Shown here: piece by piece, positions 1 to 12,011 of the stretch
Numbering within the stretch: position 1 is the first letter of the stretch
How the letters are laid out: each line of letters opens with the position of its first letter
Source of the DNA: Taxawa tesnikishii (nom. ined.)
Taxonomy: Eukaryota; Ascomycota; Dothideomycetes; Dothideales
Assembly (NCBI GenBank): GCA_030247885.1
Contig: JAPDRO010000002.1
Span: forward strand, 248,001-312,000
Direction of reading: 5' to 3'
Length of the DNA stretch: 64,000 bases
Position numbers and translations under genes: made by a program
Notes under the pieces: model-generated
Database searches by the model: none
Seen by the model: the letters and a program-made list of their open reading frames with translations, nothing else
Told to the model about the DNA's origin: nothing

Positions 1-951
1 CTTGTACGAAGTCCGCGAGCGCCCGAGCAAGGCCTATTCCTGGAAAGCGTTCCTCATCGCCAACCTGATAGTGGAAATCCCCTACCAGATCATCACCGGC
101 TTGCTGGTCTTTGCTACCTTTTACTACCCTGTTGTCGGCATCCAATCGTCGGAGCGCCAAGGTCTGGTCCTCCTCTTCATTGTCGAATTCTTCATTTACG
201 CGTCCTCTTTCGCTCATTTCCTTGTCGCTGCCATGCCTGATGCTCAAACGGCCGGTGGAATAGCGACTACCCTCTTCGCCATGACGCTTATCTTCAATGG
301 AGTCATGCAACCTCCCAACGCATTGCCAGGATTCTGGATTTTCATGTATCGAGTCTCGGTAAGTCGACAAAACCCGCAATACCTTATAGATCGCACATGT
401 ACTAAACCATGCTAGCCCCTGACATACTGGGTCGCTGGTCTTGCTGCTACAATGTTGTCTGGTCGCCTGGTTGAGTGTTCGGCGACGGAAGCGAGCGTCT
501 TTAATCCGCCTTCTGGCCAGACTTGCGGGCAGTACATGGCACCGTACCTCTCAGCAGCACCAGGTACATTGCAGAACCCTATGGCTACCGAGCAGTGTCG
601 CTACTGCTCTCTTAGCGTCGCAGACCAGTTTCTCGCAGGGTCAAACATCAACTACAGTAAGCGGATAACGTTCGAATTTACAAAGAAAAATGTGTGCTCA
701 CTCGTCCTGCAGGTGAACGTTGGAGGAATTTTGGGCTCATGTGGGCCTATATCTGCTTCAACTTCGCCGCCGCTGTGTTCCTGTATTACTTCTTCCGCGT
801 CCGTGGTGTGCAGAAGTCCAACGGTTCCAGCAAGTCTGATAGAGCTACCGGAAAGGCTTTCGCTCCGATCAAGAAGATGTTCAGGGAACATCCAAAGGAG
901 GAGCAGACGAAAGGCTCGGAGAAAAAGATGACAAACACTCGGGCTTTCTGA
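1..951 (+). CDS. PDR-type ABC transporter, C-terminal part (cut by window edge)
   Basis: This is the 3' end of a pleiotropic-drug-resistance (ABCG/CDR) exporter of the plasma membrane. The visible part is the last membrane domain: reentrant and helical segments (residues like [20 protein letters not shown]), the conserved stretch [15 protein letters not shown], a cysteine-bearing outer loop ([14 protein letters not shown]) and the last helix [18 protein letters not shown] before a basic tail. Introns are at 359-415 and 657-712. After splicing the frame runs without interruption to TGA at 949-951. Both nucleotide-binding domains lie outside the window, so substrate class cannot be inferred. 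The family assignment is secure; the ortholog is not. Confidence 0.9.
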
Positions 952-2099
952 TGGGCTACTCAGGTGAGAGGAAGCGGAAGATTGAACAAAACGACTTCAC
1001 GATTCTATGACTGCTTTTCGGTTTATTCTGTCGTCACTTTAATCTCTAATGGATAACTGGACACAATGTTAAAAGTTGAGACCGGACTCTTTCAGACACA
1101 AGTCAAACTTCCGATCCCGCTAGTTGATGAAATGTTTCCACCGAGCAGGAGCAGAATGGTTTCCAAAACCTCACAATGACGATTAGCAGAGCTGGAGCTC
1201 ACCCTCGGGCTCCTTCGATAGCTCTCCACGAACCATTGTAGGCGAAATCTCCCTACCAGCCTGCCGTTCATTCCTTCGATGCTCTGTTACTCGCTCCTTC
1301 ACCAGCTTTCGGAAACGGAGTACACCCTCCATCGGTGTTAGTGAAGGAGGTGCTGGGAGTGTTCCCAGACAAGTTCGAATGCTGCTAATATTTCGTCGAC
1401 CAGAAACATAGTATCCTAGCTACCAAAGCGTTCTTCCAAGGAACCATGCTACACTCCCAACGACAACAGCCAGGCCGGCAGTTTTCGAATACCACACCGC
1501 GGGCGGCGCGGAAGCCCAACATCAACGACAACTGCAACCCTTTCTTTGAGTTCCTGCCGCTCGTTGACGTGCGGAAAAATCGACGGTCCGGTACCTTCTT
1601 GCCAAGGATTTGGCACAAAGGGCTCCCATCCACCCCCAAACTGATAAACCGGTGACCAATCTCCTTCGGAACAAGTTTTCTTGAGCGTGGCACAGTGTTC
1701 TCTGTATCCGACGCTGGGCCTTTCTCCGGCAGTCACTGAAGGCCTTTTGCGCTCCATTGACCAGGCATTACATGATACCGCATTATATCGTTCTGCTTGC
1801 CAACGAAGCCAAATGGAATTGAGTATCATTTCCATCTTGAGGTTTTCGGCTGACTGGTCCGTGTACAGTTGCGCCACGCGCATAGATGACAATACATCTA
1901 TGTAACGACTGCTTCAGTGAAACATTCTCCACTCTGTATATCTCATCGGCTGATCTGAATGCTTCTTGCTTGCTTGCACTGTGCTCAAAACGGCGGCCAC
2001 CACCTCCGTTGTCGTCCATAAAGATTGCATCCCCAGAACGTTGTATGATGTGAGTACGTGCTCCTCTCACGCTTGCCATCGTCCACGATAGCGATCCCA
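952..2099. other. intergenic, no gene seen
   Basis: This lies between the tail of the ABC transporter and the convergent aldo/keto reductase. Open frames here are short, overlap each other on both strands and resemble no family. I see no tRNA or repeat. Confidence 0.6.
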
Positions 2100-3232
2100 C
2101 TAGTACTCGTTCTTCTCAGCCATAATAGGCATAGTCCTGTAACCCAACACGGGAAAGTCCCTCTGGATCGCCTCGATGGTTGCAAAATCCTCACCAGTCA
2201 GCTCTACACGCACAGCGTTCTGCCTCACCCATTCCTCAGACCGCGCCCCCGCAACGGGAACCACGACGGGCATTCCAGGCTTCCCCGTATGAGCCTTCAG
2301 CCAGCCCAACGCCAACTGCGTCGTCGTGCAACCCTTGGCACGCGCCAGCTTCTCCAGCGCACGCACGAGCTTCATGTTACCGTCGAACACGTCGGGCTGG
2401 TACCGCGGGAGCGCGCGCAACGGACTATCGGCCGGCAGGTCGTCGAGCCTCCTGATCTCCCCGTCAGCATCCCCATCCCGAGCGGGGTGTGCGCCACGAG
2501 CACGATGCCCAGCTCGGCGCACGCCTCGGCGACCCCGTTCTCGAACACCATGGGCGACCAGACGCTGGCTTCCGCCTCGACCATGTCGATCTTTGCGACG
2601 GCGGCCGCGCGCCGGATCGTCGACGCCCGCACCTCGGAGAGCTGGAGCCCGGCGAACTTGCCCTCGCTCCTGAGCTCGTCGAGGGCCCGCACGCTCTCCT
2701 CGACCGGCACGTTCGGGTCCACTCTGCTGAGTCCTGTCGGCGTTCGTTGCGTTAGCCAAACCTCAGTGCCAGGGGCAGGGCAGCCTTGGACGGGGCGAGG
2801 AATACCGAAAACATCAACCTTCTTCTTCCCGTCCAGGATGGCGAGGGCGGCGTCGGCGGACCTGCGGAGCGCCGAGGGCGAGCAATCGACCCGTACTGTC
2901 CGCCGGTCGACGAGCCCGGTCTTCACGCACAGCACGACATTGTCGGCGTCCGAGGGGTAGGCGGTGAAGTAGCGGTTCAGCAGGTGCAGGGAGTTGGCAG
3001 TGGGCGTTCCGTAGTAGTCTGCCGCGTTCCACACGTTCACGCCCGCTGCGAGGGCGCATCTCAGAACTCGAAAAGCCTCGGCATCGGGGAGTTGAAAGTG
3101 CGGCATGGTCAAGCCTGCGACTTGGTTATTAGTGGTGATCAGAGGTTGGGGGGGGAAGTGGCATAGCGAGATTGGCGTACGCATGAGACCCAAGCCATTC
3201 TGTGAGATCTGTTTTCCGGCAAGGGTTGGCAT
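2100..3232 (-). CDS. aldo/keto reductase (pyridoxal reductase-like), frame broken by 1 base
   Basis: NAD(P)H-dependent reductase of the aldo/keto reductase superfamily. The N-terminus (MPTLAGKQISQNGLGLM) resembles the fungal pyridoxal reductase/pyridoxine 4-dehydrogenase group. The catalytic Asp-Tyr pair is in WNAADYYGTP, and the C-terminal half keeps the cofactor-side pattern TTQLALGWLKAH...VVPVAGARS. The ATG at 3230-3232 fits the family start; upstream in-frame codons have no ATG. An intron at 3115-3180 (donor GTACGC, branch CTAAT, acceptor CAG) removes a non-family insert. The frame shifts in the CCCC run at 2459-2462, where one extra C joins GMGMLTG to EIRRLDDLP. With it the protein is 355 residues, the usual length. 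Substrate is unknown. Confidence 0.85.
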
Positions 3233-4268
3233 TGTAAAGTATATCTTCGACAAGCTGAAGAGACTGATTTAGACGATGTTGCGGCTTGGACGAGGCATCA
3301 AACTATGAGAGGCTCTGTTTTTATATGAACGAATACCCGTGTTCGCATAAGACGGCCTTGAATGGCTTCCGCCTCCGCTCTCGCTCCGTCTAGAACATGG
3401 CGTAGATACGATGGAGACTGCGGACTTTAGGGAAGCATTCCATGCTCGTGGTACCTTGCCTTAGCCTCATCGCGAGTACCACCTGAATAGGTTAGTACAT
3501 AGATCATGACTCGTGCATCTTGGCGCACGTTTTTGCCCCCGATGTCTCTCCTTTCGAGGCACATGCAACGTGAGCTCCGCTCATGGATGGTGATTATTGT
3601 GTGGTCTGGAAAATAGCGGTTGATTTCGGACCGCTCACCTCACAAGTCAGGACTCGCAAGATCAGCTTGAGTCGGTGGAGCGATACGCGATACTGAAGAA
3701 CAGAGATAGTCGATGAGTTGGAGGCTGATGATATGCAAATTGGGAGGCTGTGTCATTCCTGGTAAATGACCCGACAAGCCTAAGCCTCGAGCGGTCGAGC
3801 CCATGCAGCTCAGATGAAGAAGAGGGGACTTTGTTGTCTACTCGATCATATCATTCGTTACTGCATTTGCTACATGAGATGACTGGAAGGAGATTGGGGT
3901 GGGGTATGTGTGTTTTCTGGCGTTGCAACAAAATCAACCAGCGAAAGTGAAGCGTCAGAGACAGTCGAGAACAAGGAAGGTCCAGCTTCCCATATCCATA
4001 GAAGAGGAAAAAACATTTGAACAGACTTCCCGTTTTCCGCCAGGCTACCCTTGTCTTCCAACCCAAACCCGACGCCTTTCAATTTCAGTCGCTCGTGTAT
4101 AGCTGGCGCCCTCAATTTGTTCTCCGCTACTGTAATGAGAACCTCTCAAGTAAGCGTAGCCATCATGGCCGCAACCAACTTCGGGTTCGGTTGTTTCCTC
4201 TCTGTGTCTCTCGTTAGCCCTCGCTCTGGCACTAAGCATATAGGTACGGATCCACGCACCAGGCCAGG
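3233..4268. other. intergenic, no gene seen
   Basis: About 1 kb between the start of the aldo/keto reductase and the 3' end of the DUF8035 gene. Open frames are short and show no recognisable sequence. It presumably holds the reductase promoter. Confidence 0.55.
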
Positions 4269-5909
4269 CTAATGCGCAGACCGCACAAGCGCCATCCTAC
4301 CTTTCCGATCCTTCTCAATGCGCACAACGTTCCTAGGCGGGCTCCTTGGCCTCTCGACGTACTCCACAATCTCGCTCCTGCGCGGACGCTCCTCGCGGTA
4401 CTCGACCACTTCGTACCCGGCAGGCTCCTCGCGGATGCGCAGGGCCATCTCGCGGCGTTGGTCTGCCTCACGTTCCAGACGCAGGGCGCGCTGCTCGGCT
4501 TCCAGGGCCCGGATCTCGGCCTTGAGGTCACGTTCGCTGCGTTCGCGACGCTCGGGAAGCACGATGGTGAGTGGTGCGGCGGGTGGAGCTGGAGGCGCAG
4601 GAACGCGTTCTTGGATGATAACTTCCTCCCTGCGAACTGGAGAGGGAGCACGGACGGTGCGAGCGGGCGAAGAGCGGCGAGTGCGAGATGTCTTAACGGT
4701 AGGAGTCGGCGAGGGGGCGCGGACGGATGGAGCACGAATAGATGGTGGATTGATCCATTCAGTGCGAAGAGCTTCATAGTGCTCGTTGTTCGGTGGTGGG
4801 AGTGGTGCTGGGGCGGAAACGTTCTCTTCGTAACGGTAAGTTGTCACGTCTGTGATTTGAGGTCAGTTTGCGCTGACTTGACCAAGATACCCCAAATAGG
4901 GTCTATGAAGCACGAAAAGGATGGATACGTACTGCTCTCCTTGTACTGCTCACTGCGAGCAATGACCTCGTCGATCTGCTCCTTTTCGAGGGCACGGCGG
5001 ACGATAATGAAGTCCTCCTGGTAGCTTATCAGTATGCGGCTGGACAGTTGCAGATTCATAGTTATGGCGTACCTCCTCCTCGAATGGATATCCCAGCTCA
5101 ATGATCGCCTGCTTCTTGACCAATCGCTTTGGCATCCTCGTCTTGCCTTTCTTGCCCGCCTTCCGTTCAGGGCTTGGCGAGCTTGCCCTAGTGCTAACCT
5201 CCTCGAAGCTGCTGCTACTACTGCTGCTCGAGCTTCTTCTGGTGGACACGGACTTTGCTTTTTGCTGCGTGCCTTTCTGCGGACCTCCGTCTCACGCTTG
5301 ATCTCAACTTCACGGTATCCCTCAGGACTCGCGTCTCGATATCTAATCTCCTCGAAATCATCCTCCGTGTAGCGTCTGCGAGACGGGGAACGGCGGCGTG
5401 GAAGTGGGATAGGGACATTGGCTGGCATCCTGTAGTCGTCTCTGTCGCTGTATCTGGGAAGGGGCCGGCGGTCGAAAGTGTCCAGGCTGCTCTGTCTGCG
5501 CAGCATTCCCGGCCTCGACGGACGTGTCTCGCGGAGAGCAATGTCTCGCTCAATGATACTCTTCCTCCTGTACGGCGCAAGTGCTCTGTCTGCTAACTCC
5601 CTCGGATCATCTTCACCGAACAGCTCGCGGTCGGTGCGGCGGGGTCGGAGGGCAGGGGGCCATATCTTTCCTGCTCGAACAGGCGGTCGGTCTCGAATCT
5701 GGAATTGCCTCTTGGACCTCCTCTCTCAATGCGGTCTTCGAGCCTGATATCGGTGCGGCCTGGTCTGTCGCGTTCGCTGAAACGGAACTCTTCGCGCTCA
5801 ACGGGGCTCGGCCGAAACGCTCGAAACGTTCGCGGTCCCAGCGTTGAGGTTCACCACCGTAGGCGAGGTCGCCCGTTGAGGAGCGGAAGTTGGGTCCGTA
5901 TCTCGACAT
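4269..5909 (-). CDS. DUF8035-type fungal protein, three 1-base frame breaks
   Basis: Conserved Pezizomycotina protein of unknown function, recognised by the DUF8035-like core KGKTRMPKRLVKKQAI followed by LGYPFEEED and a helix ending ALEKEQIDEVI. The rest is low complexity: Arg/Asp/Glu-rich N-terminal half, a Ser run, and a Pro- and charge-rich tail (RREEVIIQERVPAPPAPP). Introns at 5018-5072 and 4850-4932 join EEE to DFIIVRRALE and KES to NVTTYRYEE. The frame breaks at GGGG 5803-5806, GGGGG 5655-5659 and TTT 5254-5256. One extra base at each restores a continuous 501-residue protein, confirmed by the exon lengths. ATG at 5907-5909 gives the family-like start MSRYGPNFRSS. Probably intrinsically disordered; I infer no function. 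Confidence 0.85.
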
Positions 5910-6875
5910 TGTCAAGACTTGTTGTTGTGTATATGAGGTTGAGTGAGTAGCGGATGAGAAGACTGGCAGTGTCAAGGGGTCGGCACGTAAGAAGCCCCGC
6001 CGCAAGCGCCTTGGTGATGTTTGTATGCGAGTCAACCGACTGCCCTCACTGAAGACACCGCAGGGTGTTGGAGGGTGAAGGTCGCTTGACGCGAGAAGAA
6101 GAACAGCAGCAGCAGCAGATGAATTCACCAAGCGCGGTAACAGCGCGATATGGGATATGGAGCGTTGTTGTAGCGGTGGGTTTGTCGTATGCGCCGGGAA
6201 AGCAGGCTAGTTGTGCCCAGCTGCGTCATCGCGCGGCTGCGCTGAGCAAGGTGCGGTCTGGTCTCTGGTGGTGGTGGGGTACGGTAGTCCTTCAGTCTCA
6301 TCTCGGCTTGGGCTGCCAGCGCATCACCAACATCAACGCCAAAACCAAAACCAAAACCAAAACGACCTTGCTTGAGTATGCAGGAACAGGAGCCCAACCG
6401 GCTCAGGACCATGCTTTCATCCCGTCAACTCGATGTTGCTACTCACTGACTGGCCACAAAAGCCGCGAAGACAACCGGGCTTGGGCAGACGGCCTCCCCG
6501 CCGCCATACAACCCAGGGACCTGACCGCCATGTTCGATATAGGTGGCATGCGGCATGTGGCATGATCCCGACTCTCCGTGCGAGTGCCTACCCGCTCGGG
6601 CTGACTGTCAAGAGCGCCCGAGTTACCTGAAGCAAGCCCGGAGTACCACGAAACCTCTCACAAAAACGTAGACCACCGGCTGGCTGCATGGAATCCTTGA
6701 TTGGTGTCACCAAGAGGCGTATCATACATACGTACTCCGTACCAGATTCGTTATTTTTAATGCATGCAGACAGGACCTGCTTTTGCGATTTCTCCGCTCG
6801 ACATGATCCGAGACATTTACCCGGATATACCATCAACAACAGAGAAGACGCCAGCGAATACTCCTCATTACTCCT
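5910..6875. other. intergenic; short repeats only
   Basis: No supported gene. It holds a CAG microsatellite near 6104-6118 and an (AAAACC)n tract near 6341-6363. A 166-codon open frame at 6065-6565 is built largely on these and matches nothing I know. The promoter of the DUF8035 gene should be at the left end. Confidence 0.55.
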
Positions 6876-7660
6876 TTATTGAACCAAATCAACCTCGTTT
6901 GGTCCATCGCCAAGCGTCACACTAGGGTTGTGCTCCTCGCCAATCTTGATGGTGTCTTCAGTCAAGCCCATTGGCTTTCCTTCCTCGATGAAAGACTGGA
7001 CGAAGCCAACCCGCATCCTGAGTATCATCAGCAACCCATGCAGTTCAGCAAAAAGATACCCAAGAGAAACTCACTTAGTCTTCTTCAGATCCGCAAAGTT
7101 GACATGATCCGGCAAGACCTTCTGCGTATACTCCGGATCCTCCTTCAACCTCTCGTAATCTTCCACGTCTCTGAACACTATCTGCACTTCGCAGTCATGG
7201 TCGAATTCTGCCCGGTGATGCGGACCAACTATCCTCTCCATGACTTTACGCGACTCAGGAGTAGTGTGCACCATGGTCCACCTGACGATTCCGTAGCGGG
7301 TCATTACATCTTGTGCCAGCGCTGCGTGGTTCCTGGTCATGTATTGCTGGTATTCTTCCTCGCTCATGCCCTTCTTGCGGTAGCCGTAGACGGTCAAGCA
7401 GATCAGGGGCTTGTCCTCGGAATGCGAAGCTGAGCCGTCGAGCAGACCATCGTCGTTGATGATGCGGGGCTCGTATCTTGATGCGGCGGCATTGGACTCG
7501 CCGTTGATTCCGTTAATCGGAGGGTGTTGCTCGATGGCCTGCCCGTCTTCGAGGAGAGGATCCTGCACAGAAGCGTTTCCGTCGGACTGCTCTGCCTTGT
7601 TGTTGTCCACACCCAGGGAGCCTGAGCGGCGAACAGAGGATCTTGTGCGTTGGCAGCCAT
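6876..7660 (-). CDS. EthD-domain protein, one frame break near the N-terminus
   Basis: EthD (dimeric alpha-beta barrel) proteins in fungi include dehydratase-like or decarboxylase-like enzymes of polyketide and pigment pathways; no such cluster is visible here, so the role is open. Family features are [18 protein letters not shown], the conserved NHAAL, an [10 protein letters not shown] strand, and the closing strand [19 protein letters not shown] with PDHVNFAD. An intron at 7018-7074 (GTGAGT...CTCAG) adds a last exon coding [16 protein letters not shown], ending TAA at 6876-6878. The ATG at 7658-7660 is out of frame with the domain by one base; an extra C in CCC 7612-7614 joins them and gives 242 residues. 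The first 75 residues look disordered. Confidence 0.8.
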
Positions 7661-8876
7661 TCTGTACGTAGGATAGAAGATTGGGATCACGCGGTTGCTG
7701 GTTCTCGGAGATGAAAGAAGTGACGGGTTTGAGTGATTTCGAGTGCGCAAGGCCATGAGCATGCTATCACCCTGGTACTTAACTAGTTCAACCATGCAAT
7801 CCCTCTTTCCATATGCGATCACACTTTCCCTGGTTCATGCACTCTCTCGTCATATCCTTCGGGATAACCCAAGAAAACCATGATACCGCACCCTGGCTTT
7901 CATAGACACACTGGCGTGCGTCCGAAGTGACAACATGCCGAACGGGAATCGGAAGTAGTGTCAGGGATGTTCGGTCTCCGAAGGGGGAAATCTAGGTCCA
8001 AATCTTGCGGCTCAACCCTGCGTAACGCTACCTAGCGGGGCTTCATCCTGGACGAGCTCGGTCCCTGCGTGTAGATGATGGAACGGCTGATTTCGTCCAC
8101 GTGTGTTCGCACCGTCGCTGTCGTTGCGGTGTGTTCGAGGGACCAAGGTGGAGGAGGCTTCCGCACTCTCGGGAAGTTTATGATGTCATGAGACGGAGAC
8201 GGAAGAAGGATACCCTTACCTGGCAGGCGTCCGGGACTCCTCAATTGCTATGTCTTTACTCGAAAGCAGCTGCACATGTATATGTGTGTGTGAACTTGCA
8301 GATGTTCTCTGGTAATCTCTGGAAGGTCAGGAGGAACGAGGGATCGCCATTTGCTCCATGACGTCCGCCCTGTAGAACGTCTTCCACTCTGCGCGGCAGA
8401 TACAGTTCCTCTCCTCTCCTCTCCTCTCCTCTCCTCTCCTCTCCTTCTTCTCCCCAGTGCGAGAACTCATGCAGCAAAGATATACAAGTCGCAAGGATAT
8501 TCAGAAGCACAAACGGTTGGAGAAAGATGTCCAACATCAGCCGATGGCGTGACTGACTCGGCGCGTCCTTCTCCAAGCCACGTTGTCCAGCCGGCCCAAT
8601 TGAAGACGCCTTCTCCACCCCGCACTCCTCTCAGGTGACCAAGATACCCCAATACAGGCAGTAGTAGTATATCAAGCGTATGTGTATTGAGGCGGCGGTG
8701 AAATTGTTGCCCAGTGGCCGAACAGAGACAAGTTGACGTGTCAATCTTCTATCGCCTCTCCCAGTTGAGATTCGCCGTCGAAATCTTCGCCTTTCAGTAT
8801 CTCCAAACCAAAAAAAACAAAAAAACCACCTCCTATCTCTCCTCCTGACCACTCCCGGTCCTTGCCAATCGAAACA
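7661..8876. other. intergenic with pentanucleotide microsatellite
   Basis: About 1.2 kb between divergently transcribed genes, so it holds both promoters. I see no gene. A perfect CTCCT tandem lies at about 8407-8445. Confidence 0.55.
8407..8445 (+). repeat. (CTCCT)n microsatellite
   Basis: About eight perfect tandem copies of a pyrimidine pentamer, in the promoter region upstream of the GFA-domain gene. Confidence 0.9.
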
Positions 8877-9323
8877 ATGGCATCAAAAGAATACAAAGGT
8901 AACCTCAACCCGCCCCAACCCACAACTCCCAACCACTGACCCCAAATCCCGGGTCAATGCCACTGCGGCGCCATCGCGTACCGCGTCACGCTCTCGCCAC
9001 CATTGGATGAAGGCCACGAAGTGACCGAGTGCAACTGCTCCATGTGCGCAATGGACGGCCGCCTCAACGTCTACCCGCCGCCGAAAGACCTCGTCTTCAC
9101 CAAAGGCGAATCATCCCTCCAAGCCTACCGGTTCGGCCCAAAGCGCTTCACGCACTACTTCTGTCCCACCTGCGGCGCCACCGTAAAGGCGGTCGCCACC
9201 GATCCCACGCATCCGTGGTATGGCGCCACCGCGCTAAACGTCCGCACTTTCGAAGACGTCTCCATCGACGACTTGAAGATCAAGAAGTTCAATGGCAAGG
9301 AGTTCTCAACTGCCGGCCAGTGA
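8877..9323 (+). CDS. GFA (CENP-V type) zinc protein
   Basis: Small protein of the glutathione-dependent formaldehyde-activating (GFA/CENP-V) family, a zinc fold with uncertain reaction in most fungal members. Both zinc sites are present: CHCG near the N-terminus plus CNCSMC (CxCxxC), and the CPTCGA motif. The first exon (8877-8898, MASKEYKG) must join to GQCHCGAI; the natural intron is 8899-8952, with a normal GTAACC donor but an end in CCCGG, not AG. With this join the protein is 130 residues, the usual size, and in frame. Starting at the internal ATG 9003 would lose the first zinc ligand pair, so I prefer the spliced form. Confidence 0.8.
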
Positions 9324-10070
9324 GATGCATCGGAACGGAGGAGAGGGGGGGGCGGGGGCGGTGTGTCCAGGCCCAGCGATTTGACACCCGCGTGCCGTGA
9401 TGGGCAAGGTGGACAAGATGCGGAGAAAGGGAAATTTTTCCAGGCGATGGAAACTTGTATTGGTTCGCATGCTTTTGATAAGGACGGAGGGAATCTGAGA
9501 CTATCGCGCAAAGTCTTCGATCTCAAGCAGCATCCAGAAAGATTTCGGTCCCATTGCATATCATGTACCGATTTGTCGGCGTTTTGAGGAATCGTTGCCG
9601 CCAAACCGTGTATTCTGTGAATGGGGTTCAGTGCAGCTAGCTCGTAAGGGTACGAACCTCTGACGGTCCTTCATCACTTGTCCAACTTGCGACATCAGCA
9701 TATCGTAGTCTTGGCCAAAGACCGTCGCTGATTGTGGTTACAGGACCATTAGGGAGGACAACACGAAAGAGCATGTTTGACGTCCTCACGTTGGCCAGTG
9801 TGTAATAGAGTATGCTGCCAGACTCATGGTCAAGAAGAATGATGTGGGATGGCGGAACGTTGCATGATAGGCAGAGAGAGAAACCAAAATGGGAAATCTT
9901 AACAAACAATGCTTTATTGCACACTTGATAAGAGAACAAGCCAAATCTAGAACCAAGTATAAAATGCGCCTCGCTGTGCAACAATCCTCTTTCCATGCAA
10001 TCTATAATCCTGTAAACAAACGCCCTTCACTATGCAATCCAAGTCAAGCGATGTTTTCCAAGTGTGAGCT
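9324..10070. other. intergenic between convergent genes
   Basis: Nothing recognisable. Open frames on both strands are short and unlike known proteins. It presumably holds the 3' UTRs of the GFA gene and the secreted-protein gene. Confidence 0.5.
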
Positions 10071-10761
10071 TTACGCAGCCTGGCCGGGAAAACTGTACGG
10101 TTCCTGGTAGACAAGGTGCAGATATGTCTGGTTGCAGGCAGCGTCGAGAGGACCAAGTGCCTTGTCGTGGTACATCACAACGTCCTCGCCCTGGTCAGGG
10201 CAAATGATGAAGCCGGTTGGTTGATAACCATCCGCTCCGTTGACGGTGAGGAGCAGGCTGGGGAAGTAGGCTTCGCTGACTCCGAGGTTGCCGCTGGAGA
10301 TCACTGAACACTGTTAGCAATGGTCCCTGTCACAGTTGCCGATTGATGATAGCAGGAGATCTTACCTTCGGGTTGGAACTGGAAGTTGAAATCCTCCGAC
10401 GCGCCCTCGGTGGGAATGGGAACGGAGCTGTAGTTATACTGCTGGAGACCATGTGGGCCCCACTGGGTCGTGTTCAGAACACCGTTGACCATGGTGAACT
10501 GGGACAGGGAGTTGAAGCCCGGGCCTTACGTGCGGAGTAGGGGAAGTTTGTGTACATTGGGTCATATAGGGAGAGAGCCTGGACGCCCTCCCAGGAGGTT
10601 TGGGTGTTCGGATAAGGGTTGTTCAGGCTGGTGCTGGCGACGAGGTAGAAGGGAGTACTAAAGTCCTTGGCGGAACCGGAAGGTGGAGAACGGACAGAGA
10701 TAGGGGTGGCGGAGGCCAGAGAAAGGAAGCCAGCGGCAGAAATGAGAGCGGAGGAGAACAT
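10071..10761 (-). CDS. small secreted protein (possibly DUF7907-like), one frame break
   Basis: Predicted secreted protein of 209 residues. The N-terminus (MFSSALISAAGFLSLASATP) is a classical signal peptide with likely cleavage after ASA. The mature part has two Asn-linked glycosylation-type sites (NYSS, NQTY) and two Cys after splicing, in FIICPDQGEDVVMYHD and DAACNQTYLHLVYQ. The C-terminal half loosely resembles the fungal DUF7907 family; that assignment is tentative. Intron 10304-10365 (GTAAGA...TTCAG). The frame breaks at GGG 10521-10523; one extra base joins YSARK to PGFNSLSQFTMVNG and restores codon count. No function can be inferred beyond an extracellular location. Confidence 0.75.
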
Positions 10762-11445
10762 TTTTCAGAGGTTGTTTGAGGGTTTTGGTGTTAGAAAGTG
10801 GGCGAATTCCAGAGGATTGAGTGGTGGTTTTGGAAAGATGTAGGAGATGGTAATCCTTAAGCTTGGTAGGTCTGATGTCTTGTGATGGGAGATGAGACAC
10901 AAGAGCAACGAAGGGTACATATATCATCTTGGTTACATCTATTTCCTGACGCACCTACCTAGAAACGGATGTGCCTCATGCTGAGAAGCTACACTCGTGA
11001 GCAACACTGACCGAGACTTGCCTCACAGCTCGACCTTGGACGAGATGGCATCTGCTGGTGGCTGAGCAGCATGGCAGTACAGCCTGCAAGTGGCCATATG
11101 TCATGCATAGCGGCTCGTGTGTACTGCGGGCTGACTGTGTCGGTTGTATATCGAGGTTGCCGTTGCAAAGAAAGGTGCAAGCTACAACGTGGGAGTGAGT
11201 GATTACACGAGAACTCAGCCAGCTATTCTTGGGTCTCGGATACGGATCTTCGGGTAGTCCCGCACTTAGCCCCAGCTCCACTTTCACGTGTCAGTACCAA
11301 CACTACGTCACAGAACGGCTGGAGCAAAGTCCGCAATCCGAGTGAGCTTTGTCTATAGAGCCATTGTCGTGATCCCCCGACCGTTTTCCTTTGCCCTCAT
11401 CTGGTCTGCGCTCTACTGCTCGCATACAGTCGAACATCCTTGATC
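10762..11445. other. intergenic, shared promoter region
   Basis: It separates the divergent secreted-protein and DUF1772 genes. I see no gene or repeat. Confidence 0.5.
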
Positions 11446-12011
11446 ATGTCTACCGAAAACAAACAGCTCCTTGCTCAGACTGTGGGCGTGGGAACTTCGT
11501 TGCTCGCCGCAGGCGGCATCCTCTCCATCTCATCTATCATCAACCCTCTCCTTGATACGACGGCGCGATCCACATCCGCCTCCCAGCCCTCGCCTTCTGT
11601 AACGCTCCCAGCGATTCGTTTCGTCTTCTCCCGTGGATCGCACGTGTTCCCGGAAGCAGCCACTATCGCGACAGCCGCTTTCGCGTATCTGTACCGGTAC
11701 TCTCCCAATGCCTCGATCCACACCCTGCGGTCAGTCGCAAACTTGCTCGGTCTGGACGTCTCGCAGCGTACAGGCTACTTGGTTGCTACATTGCTGAGCG
11801 CGAGCATCATGCCCTTCACCTCGCTTGGTATGTTGCCTGCTGCAAACCAAAGACTCCGGGAGCTGGCGGATTTGGAAGCCAAGGGAAGGGGCGGGGAAAT
11901 AGACAGGGAAGAGCTGAAGATGCTGGTTACCAGATTCGGGACGTTGAACTACGTCCGGGGTTTTTGATGACGGCAGGCGGACTCATGGGACTGCTTGCTG
12001 CGCTGGGCTAA
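11446..12011 (+). CDS. DUF1772 (anthrone oxygenase-like) membrane protein, one frame break
   Basis: Four-helix membrane protein of the DUF1772 family, which includes fungal anthrone oxygenases of polyketide pathways; many members are uncharacterised. Hydrophobic segments are VGVGTSLLAAGGILSISSII, an alanine-rich helix (EAATIATAAFAYLY), TGYLVATLLSASIMPFTSLG, and the last helix. The conserved NQRLRELADLEA and an Asn before the last helix (FGTLNYVRG) are present. The stop after RGF at 11965-11967 is caused by a base missing from TTTTT 11961-11965; with it the last helix (LMTAGGLMGLLAALG) is restored, stop at 12009-12011, 188 residues. No polyketide synthase is nearby. The ATG at 11446 is the first in frame. 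Confidence 0.8.

Noticed and set aside
6065-6565. 166-codon open frame on the plus strand
   Set aside because: Driven by CAG and AAAACC microsatellites; no recognisable protein.
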